Below, piece after piece: positions 35,809-44,330 of a DNA stretch of 64,000 nucleotides; the stretch's first letter is position 1, and the number at the start of each line of letters is the position of its first letter. A program made the translations under genes and the position numbers. Source of the stretch: DASVFB01 sp963815965 (GTDB taxonomy: Bacteria > Actinomycetota > Thermoleophilia > Gaiellales > Gaiellaceae). The stretch is taken from contig CAWFIT010000002.1 in the NCBI GenBank assembly GCA_963815965.1, positions 1 to 64,000 on the forward strand. The letters run 5' to 3'. A model generated the notes under the pieces. It saw only the letters and a program-made list of their open reading frames with translations. It made no database searches and was not told the DNA's origin.

Positions 35809-36332
35809 TCGCGCTCGACGCGATCAAGGCGGCGATCCTCCTCTTCATCGTCGCGATCCTCCAGGTGTCGCTGCTCTCGTCCGTGGACGTCTACGGCGGC
35901 ATGCCGAACCTCCTGCTTGTCACGATCGTCGCTGTGGCGCTGCTGCGCGGCTCTGTGTTCGGCGCGGCCGGCGGATTCTTTGGCGGGCTGCTGCTCGACA
36001 CGGCCAACCTCGAGACGGTTGGCCTGACATCGCTGGTGCTCACCGTGGGCGGCTACTGGATCGGCCGCTACGGCGAGACGACGGGCAGGGACCGGACGCA
36101 CGCGCCGTTCGTGTCGGTGGCGGTCGTGACCGTCCTCTACGCGGTCGGCGTTCTCTTCCTGCATTTCCTGCTCGGAGATCCCGTGTCGGCACGCCGGATC
36201 CTGCTCGAGTCGCTCGTTCCCTCGATCGCGTTCAACCTCATCCTCACCGCGCCCGTCTACTGGGTCGTAACGAAGCTGCTGCCGCCGCTCGACTGGCGCG
36301 AGCGCGCAGGGGAGGTGCGCCTGCTTGGCTAG
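35805..36332 (+). CDS. mreD: rod-shape-determining protein MreD
   Basis: A 175-residue membrane protein with about five helices (AAILLFIVAILQVSLLSSV, LLLVTIVAVALLRGSVFGAAGGFFGGLLLD, VSVAVVTVLYAVGVLFLHFLLG and others). The motif GAAGGFFGGLLLD is usual in MreD. GTG 35805 overlaps the mreC stop as GTGA, and the 3' end overlaps mrdA by eight bases. Confidence 0.9.
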   Translation: MIALDAIKAAILLFIVAILQVSLLSSVDVYGGMPNLLLVTIVAVALLRGSVFGAAGGFFGGLLLDTANLETVGLTSLVLTVGGYWIGRYGETTGRDRTHAPFVSVAVVTVLYAVGVLFLHFLLGDPVSARRILLESLVPSIAFNLILTAPVYWVVTKLLPPLDWRERAGEVRLLG

Positions 36333-38322
36333 CGGTCCGACGGCAGGCCGCACGTTCCTCCCGCCGGACCCACGCGTCGAGGAGCCCTACCGCCTGACGC
36401 CGCAGATGGCGCTGCGCGTCGCCGTGCTCGGCGGCGTCGTGCTGGTGGTGTTCTGTGCGCTCTTCCTCCGGCTGTGGGCGTTGCAGATCCTCTCGGGTCA
36501 CCAGTACCTGCGCGTCGCGCAGAACAACCAGCTGCGCACGATCCGCGTCGAGGCGCCGCGCGGCGTGATCCTCGACCGAAACGGACGCATCCTCGTCGAC
36601 AACCATGCCGGCACGGCCGTTGTCCTCTGGCCGGCTGACCTGCCGCGCAAGTGGTACCTCCGCCTGCGCGAGCTGAACCGCCTCAAGCAGGTACTACACG
36701 TGCCGATCAAGGACATGCTCAAGGGGATCGTCGCGCGCAAGGGCGATCCGCTGACGCCGGTGATCGTCAAGGAGCCGGTCGGCGAGCCGCAAATTCGCTA
36801 TCTCAAGGAGCACCAGAACGAGTTCCGAGGGCTCGGCTTTCAGGACTCGTTCCTGCGCCACTATCCGCACGGCCCGGTGGCTCCGCAACTGCTCGGCTAC
36901 GTCTCGGAGGTCTCGAAGCAAGAGCTGAAGCAGCATCCGACCGGAGTGATCGCCGGCGACAAGATCGGCCAGGCCGGCATCGAGTCGTCCTTCGACGCCT
37001 ACCTCCGCGGCGTTCCGGGCAGCGATCACCTTCGCGTCGACTCGCTGGGCCGGCCGCTCGGCCCGGTGGCGCACGCCTCGTGGCCGACGCCGGGCAGCGC
37101 TGTCAGGCTGACGCTCGACATGCGCCTGCAGAGGGCGGCTCAGCACGCCCTCGCGTACGGCATACAGCTCGCGCGCGATTCGAATTGCTTCGGCTGCTGG
37201 GACGCGAACGGCGGCGCGATCGTCGCGCTCGACCCAAACGACGGCTCCGTGCTCGCGCTCGCGTCGGCGCCGACGTACAACCCCGGCGTCTACTCAGGTC
37301 GCGTCACCACGAAGGCGCTCGCCGACGAGGGGCTGCTGCCGCAAACGGCGCGCGAGAAGAACTATCCAGCGTTGAACCGCGCGCTCGTGGCCGGGTACCC
37401 GCCCGGTTCGACGTTCAAGCCGGTCACGGCTCTCGCCGCGATGCAGCAGCACCTCGTCTCGCCGTACTCGCTCGAGCCGTGCACAGGCTCGTACACGTCC
37501 CCGCACGATCGCGCGCACCAGGTCTTCAAGAACTGGGACCCGTACGTCAACGAGGCGATCAACTTGCCGACGGCTCTCGCGATGTCGTGCGACACATACT
37601 TCTACCGGCTCGGTGACGCGTTCTACGGATTGCCCGCCAGCGTCGGCCATCCGCTGCAGGCGTGGGCGAGCAGCTTCGGCTTCGGCCGTCGAACCGGGAT
37701 CGACGTCGGGCCCGAGTACGGCGGGCTGCTCCCGACTCCCGAATGGCGTCAGAAGACGTTCAAGACCGAGATAGACAAGCTGTGGAAGCCCGGCGACTCG
37801 ATCCAGCTCGCGATCGGGCAGAAAGACCTGCTTGTCACGCCGTTGCAGATGGCGCGCTTCTACGCTCTGATCGCGAACGGCGGCAAGCTCGTGACGCCGC
37901 ACCTGCTCCTCGACGTCGAGCAGTCCGTCACGGGCGGCGCCGCGCCGCACCCAGCCGCGCCTGCGCCGCAGCAGGTCGGCGTCACGCCCGCAGCGGTCCG
38001 GATCGTCCAGCAGGGTCTGCTCGAGGCGACGCACGCGTCGTTTGGGACGTCCACGGCAGTGTTCGGGAACTTTCCGGTCACGATCGCGGGCAAGACGGGC
38101 ACGGCAGAGAAGGCGGTCGATCCGGGCGACGGCATCGCGCGGCTGTTCAACCAGTCGTGGTGGTGCGGCTACGGGCCGTACGACAAGCCGTCGATCGTCG
38201 TCTGCGCGCTGATCGAGAACGGCGGTCACGGCGGCACGGCCGCCGCGCCGACTGCACTGAAGGTGTTCGAGGAGTTCTTCAAAAAGAAAGCGCCGTCGCT
38301 CGGCGCGATCCACAGCGACTGA
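36325..38322 (+). CDS. mrdA: penicillin-binding protein 2, peptidoglycan transpeptidase
   Basis: Class B PBP for cell elongation, 665 residues. One helix near residues 31-55 (VAVLGGVVLVVFCALFLRLWAL) anchors it; the pedestal domain contains APRGVILDRNGRILVDN. The transpeptidase domain has the active-site Ser in GYPPGSTFKPVTA (SxxK), SCD in AMSCDTYFYRLG and KTGT in IAGKTGTAEK. It partners with RodA, encoded next. The TTG start has a GGGGAGG sequence upstream and lies within the mreD end. The stop overlaps the rodA ATG. Confidence 0.96.
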   Translation: MASGPTAGRTFLPPDPRVEEPYRLTPQMALRVAVLGGVVLVVFCALFLRLWALQILSGHQYLRVAQNNQLRTIRVEAPRGVILDRNGRILVDNHAGTAVVLWPADLPRKWYLRLRELNRLKQVLHVPIKDMLKGIVARKGDPLTPVIVKEPVGEPQIRYLKEHQNEFRGLGFQDSFLRHYPHGPVAPQLLGYVSEVSKQELKQHPTGVIAGDKIGQAGIESSFDAYLRGVPGSDHLRVDSLGRPLGPVAHASWPTPGSAVRLTLDMRLQRAAQHALAYGIQLARDSNCFGCWDANGGAIVALDPNDGSVLALASAPTYNPGVYSGRVTTKALADEGLLPQTAREKNYPALNRALVAGYPPGSTFKPVTALAAMQQHLVSPYSLEPCTGSYTSPHDRAHQVFKNWDPYVNEAINLPTALAMSCDTYFYRLGDAFYGLPASVGHPLQAWASSFGFGRRTGIDVGPEYGGLLPTPEWRQKTFKTEIDKLWKPGDSIQLAIGQKDLLVTPLQMARFYALIANGGKLVTPHLLLDVEQSVTGGAAPHPAAPAPQQVGVTPAAVRIVQQGLLEATHASFGTSTAVFGNFPVTIAGKTGTAEKAVDPGDGIARLFNQSWWCGYGPYDKPSIVVCALIENGGHGGTAAAPTALKVFEEFFKKKAPSLGAIHSD

Positions 38323-39518
38323 TGGCCATCGACTACACAGGGACAGCGTCAGACCGCGCCCGCTCGAGAGCGCGTCGCGCCGCGTACGCGACCGAGCTCT
38401 CGTTCCTGCGCCGGCTTGATTGGCTGCTCACGGCCGCCGTGGCCGCGCTCGTGGGCTACGGGCTCTGGGCGATCAACGGCATCACGCATCACGACGTGGA
38501 GGGGAGCCCGCATTACTTCTTCGTCCGCCAGGCGACGTTCGCTGCCGCCGGCGTAGTCGCGTTTGCGATCGCGCTCGCAATAGACCCGTCGCGCCTGGCG
38601 CGTTACTGGCGCACCTTGTACGGCGGAACCGTGGCCGTGATGGTGCTCGTCTTCCTGGCCGGCCCGGTGACGCGCGGGTCGCAACGCTGGCTCGACATCG
38701 GCTCCTTCCGCTTCCAGCCGTCCGAGTTCGGGAAGCTCCTGTTCGTCCTCGCGCTCGCGGGTTTCCTCGCGGAGCACGCGAAGCGGATCAACGAGCCCAG
38801 GACTGTGCTGAGCGCAGTTGGGCTCGCTGCTGTCCCGATCACGCTCGTGTTCATCCAGCCCGACTTCGGCACCGCGCTCGTCTACGGCGCTGCGCTCGCC
38901 GCCGTCCTCTTGATCGCCGGAACCCGCTGGCTGATACTCGCCGCGCTCAGCGCGATCGTGCTCGTGGCTGCGGCGCTGATCCTCTGGGTGCTGCCTGCCA
39001 TGGGAGCCCACGTCCTGCAGCCGTACCAGGTGGCGCGGATCACCGGCTTCCTGCATCCGGATGCGGACCCGTCGGGCGCGACGTACAACATCGCGCAGTC
39101 GAAGGTCGCCGTCGGAGCCGGAGGTCTGGATGGCCGTGGTGTCGCCGGTGCCACGCAGACGAACCTCTCGTACCTGCCCGAGCATGCAACCGACTTCGTG
39201 TTCGCATCGTTCGCGGAGCAACGCGGTTTCTTCGGGACAGCGGTCCTGCTCTGCCTCTACCTGCTCGTCGTATGGCGAGGCTTGCGGATCATCACGGTCG
39301 CGCGCGACCTGTTCTCGGCGATCGTCGCGGGCGGCATCGTCGTCGCGTTCCTCTTCCAGATCTACGTGAACGTCGGCATGACGATGGGGATCGCGCCGAT
39401 CACCGGCATCCCGCTCCCGTTCGTGAGCGTCGGCGGCTCGTCGATGATCGCCAACCTCGCCGCGATGGGCGTGCTGCTCTCGATCCACGCCCGCGGCACC
39501 CCCTTCAGGAGGCGCTAG
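38322..39518 (+). CDS. rodA: RodA, SEDS peptidoglycan glycosyltransferase
   Basis: Polytopic SEDS protein of about 398 residues with ten membrane segments. Typical motifs are RGSQRWLDIGSFRFQPSEFGKLLFVLALA, FIQPDFGTALV, the conserved Asp region in LPEHATDFVFASFAEQRGFFG, and GIPLPFVSVGGSSMIANLAAMGVL. It polymerises lipid II with PBP2 as cross-linking partner. The ATG at 38322 overlaps the mrdA stop (TGATG). An N-terminal cytoplasmic tail of about 30 residues is rich in Arg. Confidence 0.95.
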   Translation: MAIDYTGTASDRARSRARRAAYATELSFLRRLDWLLTAAVAALVGYGLWAINGITHHDVEGSPHYFFVRQATFAAAGVVAFAIALAIDPSRLARYWRTLYGGTVAVMVLVFLAGPVTRGSQRWLDIGSFRFQPSEFGKLLFVLALAGFLAEHAKRINEPRTVLSAVGLAAVPITLVFIQPDFGTALVYGAALAAVLLIAGTRWLILAALSAIVLVAAALILWVLPAMGAHVLQPYQVARITGFLHPDADPSGATYNIAQSKVAVGAGGLDGRGVAGATQTNLSYLPEHATDFVFASFAEQRGFFGTAVLLCLYLLVVWRGLRIITVARDLFSAIVAGGIVVAFLFQIYVNVGMTMGIAPITGIPLPFVSVGGSSMIANLAAMGVLLSIHARGTPFRRR

Positions 39519-40327
39519 TGCCGCTCCCGATCAAGCCGGGTGCGCTGTTCGGCGTGTTCAAGGAGCTCAAGGAGACGACGGACAAGCCGGTGCTCGTTGC
39601 GGGCACGCTCGCGGACCAGCTCGCGCGCGAGTTCGTCGCCGGTGGAGACCCGACCGCCGTCCGTGCCGGCGGCGAGCCCAAGGAAGTGGCCGCGATGCTC
39701 TACGTCCTTGGCGACGACGCGACAGAGGACGACGAGCGCATGCTCAAGTCGGCTCACCGCGCACGGGTGCCGACGATCGTCATCGCCGCGGGCCGCCAGG
39801 CGCCGGCCCGGATTCCGTTCGTGCTCGCGACAGACGTCGTCCGGGTCGAGACCGGGCACGGCTTTCCAGTCGACGAGATCGCGCGGGCGTTGGCGAAAAA
39901 GCTCGGCGAGAAGTCGACGTCGCTCGCACGACGGTTGCCTGTTCTGCGACCGGCAGCGGTCGAGTACCTGATCGACTCGTTCTCGAAGAAGAACGCCCTG
40001 ATCGGCGCTGCTGTGTTCATCCCGGGGGTCGACCTGCCCGTGCTGACCCTGAACCAGATTCGCATGGTGCTGCGGATCTCAGCGGCCTACGGCCTCGATA
40101 CGGATGTCCAGCGCGTACCGGAGCTAGCGGCCACTTTCGGCGCAGCCTTCGGCTTCCGCGCGCTGGCCAGGCAGCTGCTGAACATCGTGCCCGTCCTGGG
40201 CTGGATCGTGAAGGCCGGCGTCGCCTACGCGGGCACGCGGGCGATCGGCGAAGCCGCGGTGCGCTACTGCGAGGCCAAGACGGCTACGCAGCCGCAGCCG
40301 GCTTCAGCTTCTGCTTCTTCGTTCTGA
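39518..40327 (+). CDS. DUF697-type protein with a degenerate GTPase-like N-terminus
   Basis: The 269-residue protein is not a known member of the shape cluster. The C-terminal half (about 145-255) resembles DUF697 of the YcjF type: NALIGAAVFIPGVDLPVLTLNQIRMVLRISAAYGLD and a second hydrophobic hairpin around LLNIVPVLGWIVKAGVAYAGTRAIGEAA. The N-terminal half looks like the ghost of a small GTPase: KPVLVAGTLADQL where a P-loop would be, and YVLGDDATEDDERMLKSAHRARVPTIVIA where the switch and NKxD region would be, without the catalytic residues. GTG 39518 follows CAGGAGG and overlaps the rodA stop, so it is probably made together with RodA. Function is unknown. Confidence 0.65.
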   Translation: MPLPIKPGALFGVFKELKETTDKPVLVAGTLADQLAREFVAGGDPTAVRAGGEPKEVAAMLYVLGDDATEDDERMLKSAHRARVPTIVIAAGRQAPARIPFVLATDVVRVETGHGFPVDEIARALAKKLGEKSTSLARRLPVLRPAAVEYLIDSFSKKNALIGAAVFIPGVDLPVLTLNQIRMVLRISAAYGLDTDVQRVPELAATFGAAFGFRALARQLLNIVPVLGWIVKAGVAYAGTRAIGEAAVRYCEAKTATQPQPASASASSF

Positions 40328-40481
40328 TCGCACGGAGGCGCTGAGAAAGCCGCGCCCAGGCCCATGGCTCGAGTTCTTTGTACCGAAGCTCTGTCTGACC
40401 CCGCGTCGCCTCGAGGTACTCAAACCACGCGTCGGCCTCCTCGATCAGCAGCAACTCGTACGCATCGCGTCTCGAAGGCAT
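40284..40481 (-). CDS. small hypothetical protein
   Basis: A 65-residue frame on the minus strand starts at ATG 40481 (MPSRRDAYELLLIEEADAW) and ends with a Lys- and Ala-rich tail. It is acidic and aromatic-rich in the middle (WFEYLEATRGQTELRYKELEPWAWARL), unlike random shadow frames. It overlaps the convergent DUF697 gene by 44 bases. Codons upstream of this ATG are derived from hairpin repeat copy 3a and are unlikely to be coding. No family is recognised. Confidence 0.5.
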   Translation of the reverse strand: MPSRRDAYELLLIEEADAWFEYLEATRGQTELRYKELEPWAWARLSQRLRAIRTKKQKLKPAAAA

Positions 40482-40527
40482 GATGCGCCGCACGATAGGA
40501 CCTGCATCGGATGGCAGCGCTTCTGTT

Positions 40528-40656
40528 TCTCTCGAAATGCTTCGCATTTCGAGAGATGAAACCGGACAGGCGCGCTTCGCGCGCGTGTCCATCTGCGGTG
40601 GCCATTGGGGGCCTGTTTCGGCTGGATGATCGTTGTCGGCGCGGCAGAGCCGCGCC
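40528..40656 (+). repeat. triple-hairpin intergenic repeat, copy 3a
   Basis: Hairpin a is 40528-40556 (perfect 13-bp stem, loop TTC), b is 40564-40590 (12 positions with the G.G mismatch at 40569/40585, loop TTC) and c is 40638-40656 (8-bp stem, loop AGA). Spacers are 7 and 47 nt. It faces copy 3b, 37 bases away, in opposite orientation. Together they take up most of the 457-base gap between a small gene and the RNase gene (40482-40938), which shows no other gene. Confidence 0.8.
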
Positions 40657-40693
40657 TTGGCCGAGGGGCTAACCCAAGAATGAACCTTCCGCC

Positions 40694-40822
40694 GGCAGCG
40701 CGGCTTTGCCGCGCTGCCCACCTACCGGTCAGCGAAGCGACCACCCTCCAACCACGCCCTGGGCACGCGCGCGGAGCGCGCCTGTCCCGGTCTTTCCGGG
40801 CGAAATGCGCAGCATTTCGCCC
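40694..40822 (-). repeat. triple-hairpin intergenic repeat, copy 3b (reverse orientation)
   Basis: On the plus strand: hairpin c 40694-40718 (11-bp stem, loop TTT), hairpin b 40761-40787 (12 positions with the C.C mismatch at 40766/40782 and one G.T pair, loop GGA) and hairpin a 40798-40822 (11-bp stem, loop GCA). Spacers are 42 and 10 nt. With copy 3a it forms a head-to-head inverted pair, c ends facing each other. Confidence 0.8.
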
Positions 40823-40938
40823 CGGCGAAGGCGAAAGCCGCGACCGGTGGTACCCTGGATGCATGTTCTTCACCAATACCACCAGTGCTGCGTTGCGCGC
40901 CTTCGGGCAGCCGCGCGCGCTGACAGAGAGGATTTCTT

Positions 40939-43425
40939 TTGCCGTTCAACTGGTTTCGCCGGCGCAAGCCGGAGCGGGAGCAGGCGCCTGTACAGGCGGC
41001 CGCTCCACTCACCGAAGCACCTGACAAGCCGGCCGCAGCCGCGGCCGGAACCGACACACAAGCACCGACAAGGCCGAAGCGCCGCCGCGGCACGCGCGGA
41101 GGCAAGGGCCGCGCCAAGCCCGGCGGCCCAGCAACCGCAGCACCGAAGGAGAAGGCTGAGCCCGTCCGCTCGCAGGCGGAGGAACGACGGGCGCAGCAGC
41201 GCAAGGAGCGTGCTGCACGCGGCGAGAGGCGCCGCTCGACGCCCCGCCGGGCGCCGTTGCCGGCTGCGAAGCGCGAGTTGCTCGTCTCGGTCGACGTGAG
41301 TGAGCAGCGCGTTGCCGTACTCGAGGACGACCGCGTCGCCGAGGTCTACCTCGAGCGTCCCGAGCGCCGATCCATCGCGGGGAACATCTACCTCGGCGTC
41401 GTCGACAACGTCCTGCCTGGAATGGAGGCCGCCTTCGTCGAGATCGGTCTCGAGCGCAACGGCTTCCTTTACGTGGACGAGATCGTCCGCCCGAAGCTCG
41501 AGGGCCAGCGCCAGGGCAAGCGCATCCAGGATCTACTCAGCCGCGGCGAGCACGTGCTCGTGCAGGCGGTCAAGGACCCGATGAAGTCGAAAGGCGCGCG
41601 GCTGACCATGGAGATCTCACTCCCGGGGCGGTTCGTCGTCTTCGTGCCGAACGGCGAAGGGCTCGGCGTGTCGCGGCGCCTCGAGGACGATGAGCGGACT
41701 CGCCTGAAGGAAATCCTGAAGCAGATCGACGTGAAAAAGGGCGGCGTCATCGTCCGCACTGCGGCCGAGGGCGCGAGCGCAGAGGACGTCGAGCGTGACC
41801 TCGTCTTCCTGCAGAAGCTCTGGAAGACGATCGAGGCCCAGGCGAAGAAGGTCAAGGCGCCGAATCTGATCTACCAGGAAGCCGAGCTTCCACTCCGCGT
41901 GACGCGCGACCTCTTCACGGAGAACTTCGCGCGCGCGTTCGTCGACGACGACAAGGCGTTCCGGCGTATCACGGGTTACCTGAAGAAGACCTCTCCGCAC
42001 ATGGTCGAGCGCGTGCACCGCTACAAGGAGAAAGAGCCGCTGCTCGAGCGTTACGGCGTCGACGCGGAGATCCGCTCGACGCTCAGCCGTCGCGTCGACC
42101 TACCCTCTGGCGGCTACCTCGTCTTCGACTACGCGGAGGCATTCACGGTCATCGACGTCAACACCGGTCGCTTCGTCGGCTCGCGCTCCAAGACGTCAGC
42201 GTCACGACTCGAGGACACGATCACCAAGAACAATCTCGAGGCGGTGAAAGAGGTCGTCAGGCAGCTCAGGCTGCGGGACATCGGTGGAATCATCGTCATC
42301 GACTTCATCGACATGGCGAATCCAAAAAACCGCCAGGCGGTTGAGGATGCGCTGCGCACCGAGCTCGAGCGAGATAGGACGAAGACCTACGTCGTCGAGA
42401 TCTCGCCGCTCGGCCTCGTCGAGATGACGAGGCAGAACGTCACGGAAGGGCCGCGCGAGATCCTCACACGCAAGTGTCCGACGTGCGGCGGCGACGGAGT
42501 CGTTATCTCCGAGCAGTCCGCAGCCATCGATCTCGAGCGCAGGCTCCGCGCGCTCGCGCGTGGGTCGCGCGTGCAGGCCTACCGCGTCGAGGTGAACGCC
42601 AAGGTCGCCTCGCTGCTGATCGGCTCGGGCGCGTCGCGACTGCAGGAGATCGAGGCGGCGTCGCGCAGACGTTTCTTCCTCGTGGCGAAGGAGGACGTCC
42701 ATCTCGACCACTTCCTCGTGCTCGAGCAGGGCAAGCTCGAGACCGTTGCGCCGGACGCGCCGTTCGCCGAAGGCGCGACCCTCGAGCTGCAGCCGGTGGA
42801 GGTCGGGCTGCACGATCCGCGAGCCGGCGTCGCCAAGCGCGACGGCTACAGCATCGTCGTAGCGGACGCCGCGCGGCTCGTCGGCAAGAAGGTGAAGGCG
42901 AAGGTACAGCGCGTCTTGCCGGGCGTCGTTTACGCGACGATCGTCAGCGCTGCTAAGAACGGCTCGGCGCCGATCACCGCTGAGGGCGAAGCAGAGAAGC
43001 CGACGCGCAGACCCGCGGCGAAGAAGGAAGCTGAAGCCGCCGTTGTCGAGATCGACGGCGAGACGGAGACCGAGACCGATGCGACTGCTGAGGAGGGTGC
43101 CGACGCCGAGCCGAAGAAGAAGACACGACGCGGCTCGCGAGGCGGACGGCGTCGCAAGAAGGCGCCGACTATCCACATTCCCGGCGCCGAGGCGAGTGAC
43201 AACGGCGAAGTGCCGGCACCCGTGGAAGCGCCGGCGCCCGCGGAGGAACTGGAACCCGTCGGGGCCGTCGCCTCAGAGGCCGTCGAGCAGACGGACGGCG
43301 CCGAGCCGGCCGCGACGGACGGGACGCCCAAGAAGCGCAAGACGCGCCGCGGCTCGCGCGGAGGCAGGAACCGGCGCAAGAAGCCCGCGGCCGCGGCGCC
43401 GGCCGAAACCGGAGAGAGCGGCTAG
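40939..43425 (+). CDS. ribonuclease E/G family endoribonuclease
   Basis: Single-strand-specific endonuclease for mRNA decay and rRNA processing, 828 residues. A basic, low-complexity N-terminal region (about 1-110) precedes the S1 RNA-binding domain (IYLGVVDNVLPGMEAAFVEIGLERNGFLYVDEI). The DNase I-like catalytic part has FDYAEAFTVIDVNTGRFVGS and GGIIVIDFIDM, which hold the metal-binding Asp residues, and the zinc link CPTCGGDGVV lies near residue 513. The C-terminal tail contains two copies of KTRRGSRGG, probably for RNA or protein contacts. The TTG start follows GAGAGGA. Whether to call it rne or rng cannot be decided; actinobacterial RNase E has this layout. Confidence 0.93.
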   Translation: MPFNWFRRRKPEREQAPVQAAAPLTEAPDKPAAAAAGTDTQAPTRPKRRRGTRGGKGRAKPGGPATAAPKEKAEPVRSQAEERRAQQRKERAARGERRRSTPRRAPLPAAKRELLVSVDVSEQRVAVLEDDRVAEVYLERPERRSIAGNIYLGVVDNVLPGMEAAFVEIGLERNGFLYVDEIVRPKLEGQRQGKRIQDLLSRGEHVLVQAVKDPMKSKGARLTMEISLPGRFVVFVPNGEGLGVSRRLEDDERTRLKEILKQIDVKKGGVIVRTAAEGASAEDVERDLVFLQKLWKTIEAQAKKVKAPNLIYQEAELPLRVTRDLFTENFARAFVDDDKAFRRITGYLKKTSPHMVERVHRYKEKEPLLERYGVDAEIRSTLSRRVDLPSGGYLVFDYAEAFTVIDVNTGRFVGSRSKTSASRLEDTITKNNLEAVKEVVRQLRLRDIGGIIVIDFIDMANPKNRQAVEDALRTELERDRTKTYVVEISPLGLVEMTRQNVTEGPREILTRKCPTCGGDGVVISEQSAAIDLERRLRALARGSRVQAYRVEVNAKVASLLIGSGASRLQEIEAASRRRFFLVAKEDVHLDHFLVLEQGKLETVAPDAPFAEGATLELQPVEVGLHDPRAGVAKRDGYSIVVADAARLVGKKVKAKVQRVLPGVVYATIVSAAKNGSAPITAEGEAEKPTRRPAAKKEAEAAVVEIDGETETETDATAEEGADAEPKKKTRRGSRGGRRRKKAPTIHIPGAEASDNGEVPAPVEAPAPAEELEPVGAVASEAVEQTDGAEPAATDGTPKKRKTRRGSRGGRNRRKKPAAAAPAETGESG

Positions 43426-43436
43426 AATTCTCCGGC

Positions 43437-43456
43437 CGCGGGCACCCTGGCCCGCG
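43437..43456 (+). promoter_or_regulatory. hairpin in the rplU leader, candidate attenuator
   Basis: A 6-bp GC stem CGCGGG/CCCGCG with an 8-nt loop, followed by TTTC, lies in the 42 bases between the RNase gene and rplU and ends 11 bases before ATG 43468. No Shine-Dalgarno sequence is seen. Leader structures that regulate L21 operons are known in other bacteria, but this one does not match a specific model. Confidence 0.35.
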
Positions 43457-43467
43457 TTTCGAACGTC

Positions 43468-44007
43468 ATGGCCCAATACGCGATCATCAGTCTCGGTGGC
43501 AAGCAGTACGTCGTCAAAGAAGGCGAGCGCCTGCTGGTGGACCGTCTGGACCGCGAAGAAGGCAAGACATTTCAGCCGGACGTGCTGTTCCTCGGCGGCG
43601 ACGGCGGGGGAGAGCTCGCGCCGAAGTCGTCGGTGACCGCCAAGATCGTCGGGCACGAGCGCGGCCCGAAGGTGCGTATCGGGAAGTACAAGCCGAAGAG
43701 CGGCTACAAGCGGCACACGGGCTTTCGCTCCTCGCTCACGCGCATCGAGGTCACAGGCATCGGCGCGCGAAAGGCGCAGGCGAAAGCGGAGAGCAAGCCG
43801 GCCGCGAAGGCCGAGGAGGCACCAGCGGCTCCGAAAGGGCTGCCGAAGGACTACGCCGACATGACGGTCGCGCAGATCACGGAAGCCGCGAAGAGTTGGA
43901 ACCGGCCGATGCTCGATGCTGCGCTCGCCTACGAACAGGAACATGCAAAGCGCAAGGGCGCGCTCAGCGCGATCGAGCACGCGCTCGCAGCAAAGGAAGA
44001 GAGCTAA
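43468..44007 (+). CDS. rplU: 50S ribosomal protein L21 with C-terminal extension
   Basis: The first 103 residues are standard L21: MAQYAIISLGGKQYVVKEGERLLVDRL and the C-terminal KYKPKSGYKRHTGFRSSLTRIEV that binds 23S rRNA. Beyond that is an extension of about 75 residues: an Ala/Lys/Glu linker and then a compact helical piece, MTVAQITEAAKSWNRPMLDAALAYEQEHAKRKGALSAIEHAL, which resembles a small helix-extended-loop-helix or SAP-like fold. Typical L21 is about 100-110 residues. The stop overlaps the rpmA ATG (TAATG), the usual rplU-rpmA-obg order. Confidence 0.93.
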   Translation: MAQYAIISLGGKQYVVKEGERLLVDRLDREEGKTFQPDVLFLGGDGGGELAPKSSVTAKIVGHERGPKVRIGKYKPKSGYKRHTGFRSSLTRIEVTGIGARKAQAKAESKPAAKAEEAPAAPKGLPKDYADMTVAQITEAAKSWNRPMLDAALAYEQEHAKRKGALSAIEHALAAKEES

Positions 44008-44255
44008 TGGCACACAAAAAAGGTCTCGGTTCCTCGAAGAACGGGCGCGACTCGCAGTCCAAGCGACTCGGCGTCAAGCTGTTCGACGGGCAGGAGGTCA
44101 AGGCGGGGATGATCCTCGCCCGGCAGCGCGGCACGCGCTTCCGCCCCGGCTCGGGCGCCGGCATCGGCCGCGACGACACGATCTTCGCGACGCGCGATGG
44201 CCGTGTCGTCTTCAGGACGAGCGGCGAGAAGCGCACCATCTCCGTCACGGAGTAG
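44007..44255 (+). CDS. rpmA: 50S ribosomal protein L27
   Basis: An 82-residue ribosomal protein whose N-terminal tail (AHKKGLGSSKNGRDSQSKRLGVK) reaches the peptidyl transferase centre. The core GVKLFDGQEVKAGMILARQRGTRFRPG is standard. No N-terminal cleavage sequence of the Firmicutes type is present. The ATG overlaps the rplU stop by one base. Confidence 0.97.
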   Translation: MAHKKGLGSSKNGRDSQSKRLGVKLFDGQEVKAGMILARQRGTRFRPGSGAGIGRDDTIFATRDGRVVFRTSGEKRTISVTE

Positions 44256-44330
44256 TGGCTGCTTGCTCGGTGGCGCGCGCTCTCCAGGGCGCGCTTCGTG
44301 GCGGCTAGATCGTGTTCTGGTGAACTGCTG

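Noticed and set aside
40284..40721. The full 145-residue minus-strand frame as one protein
   Set aside because: Its N-terminal 80 residues are translated from the hairpin repeat; only the part from ATG 40481 looks like protein.
44271..44300. Terminator between rpmA and obg
   Set aside because: The GCGCGC inverted repeat there is short with an 8-nt loop and lacks a T-run; rpmA and obg are normally co-transcribed.
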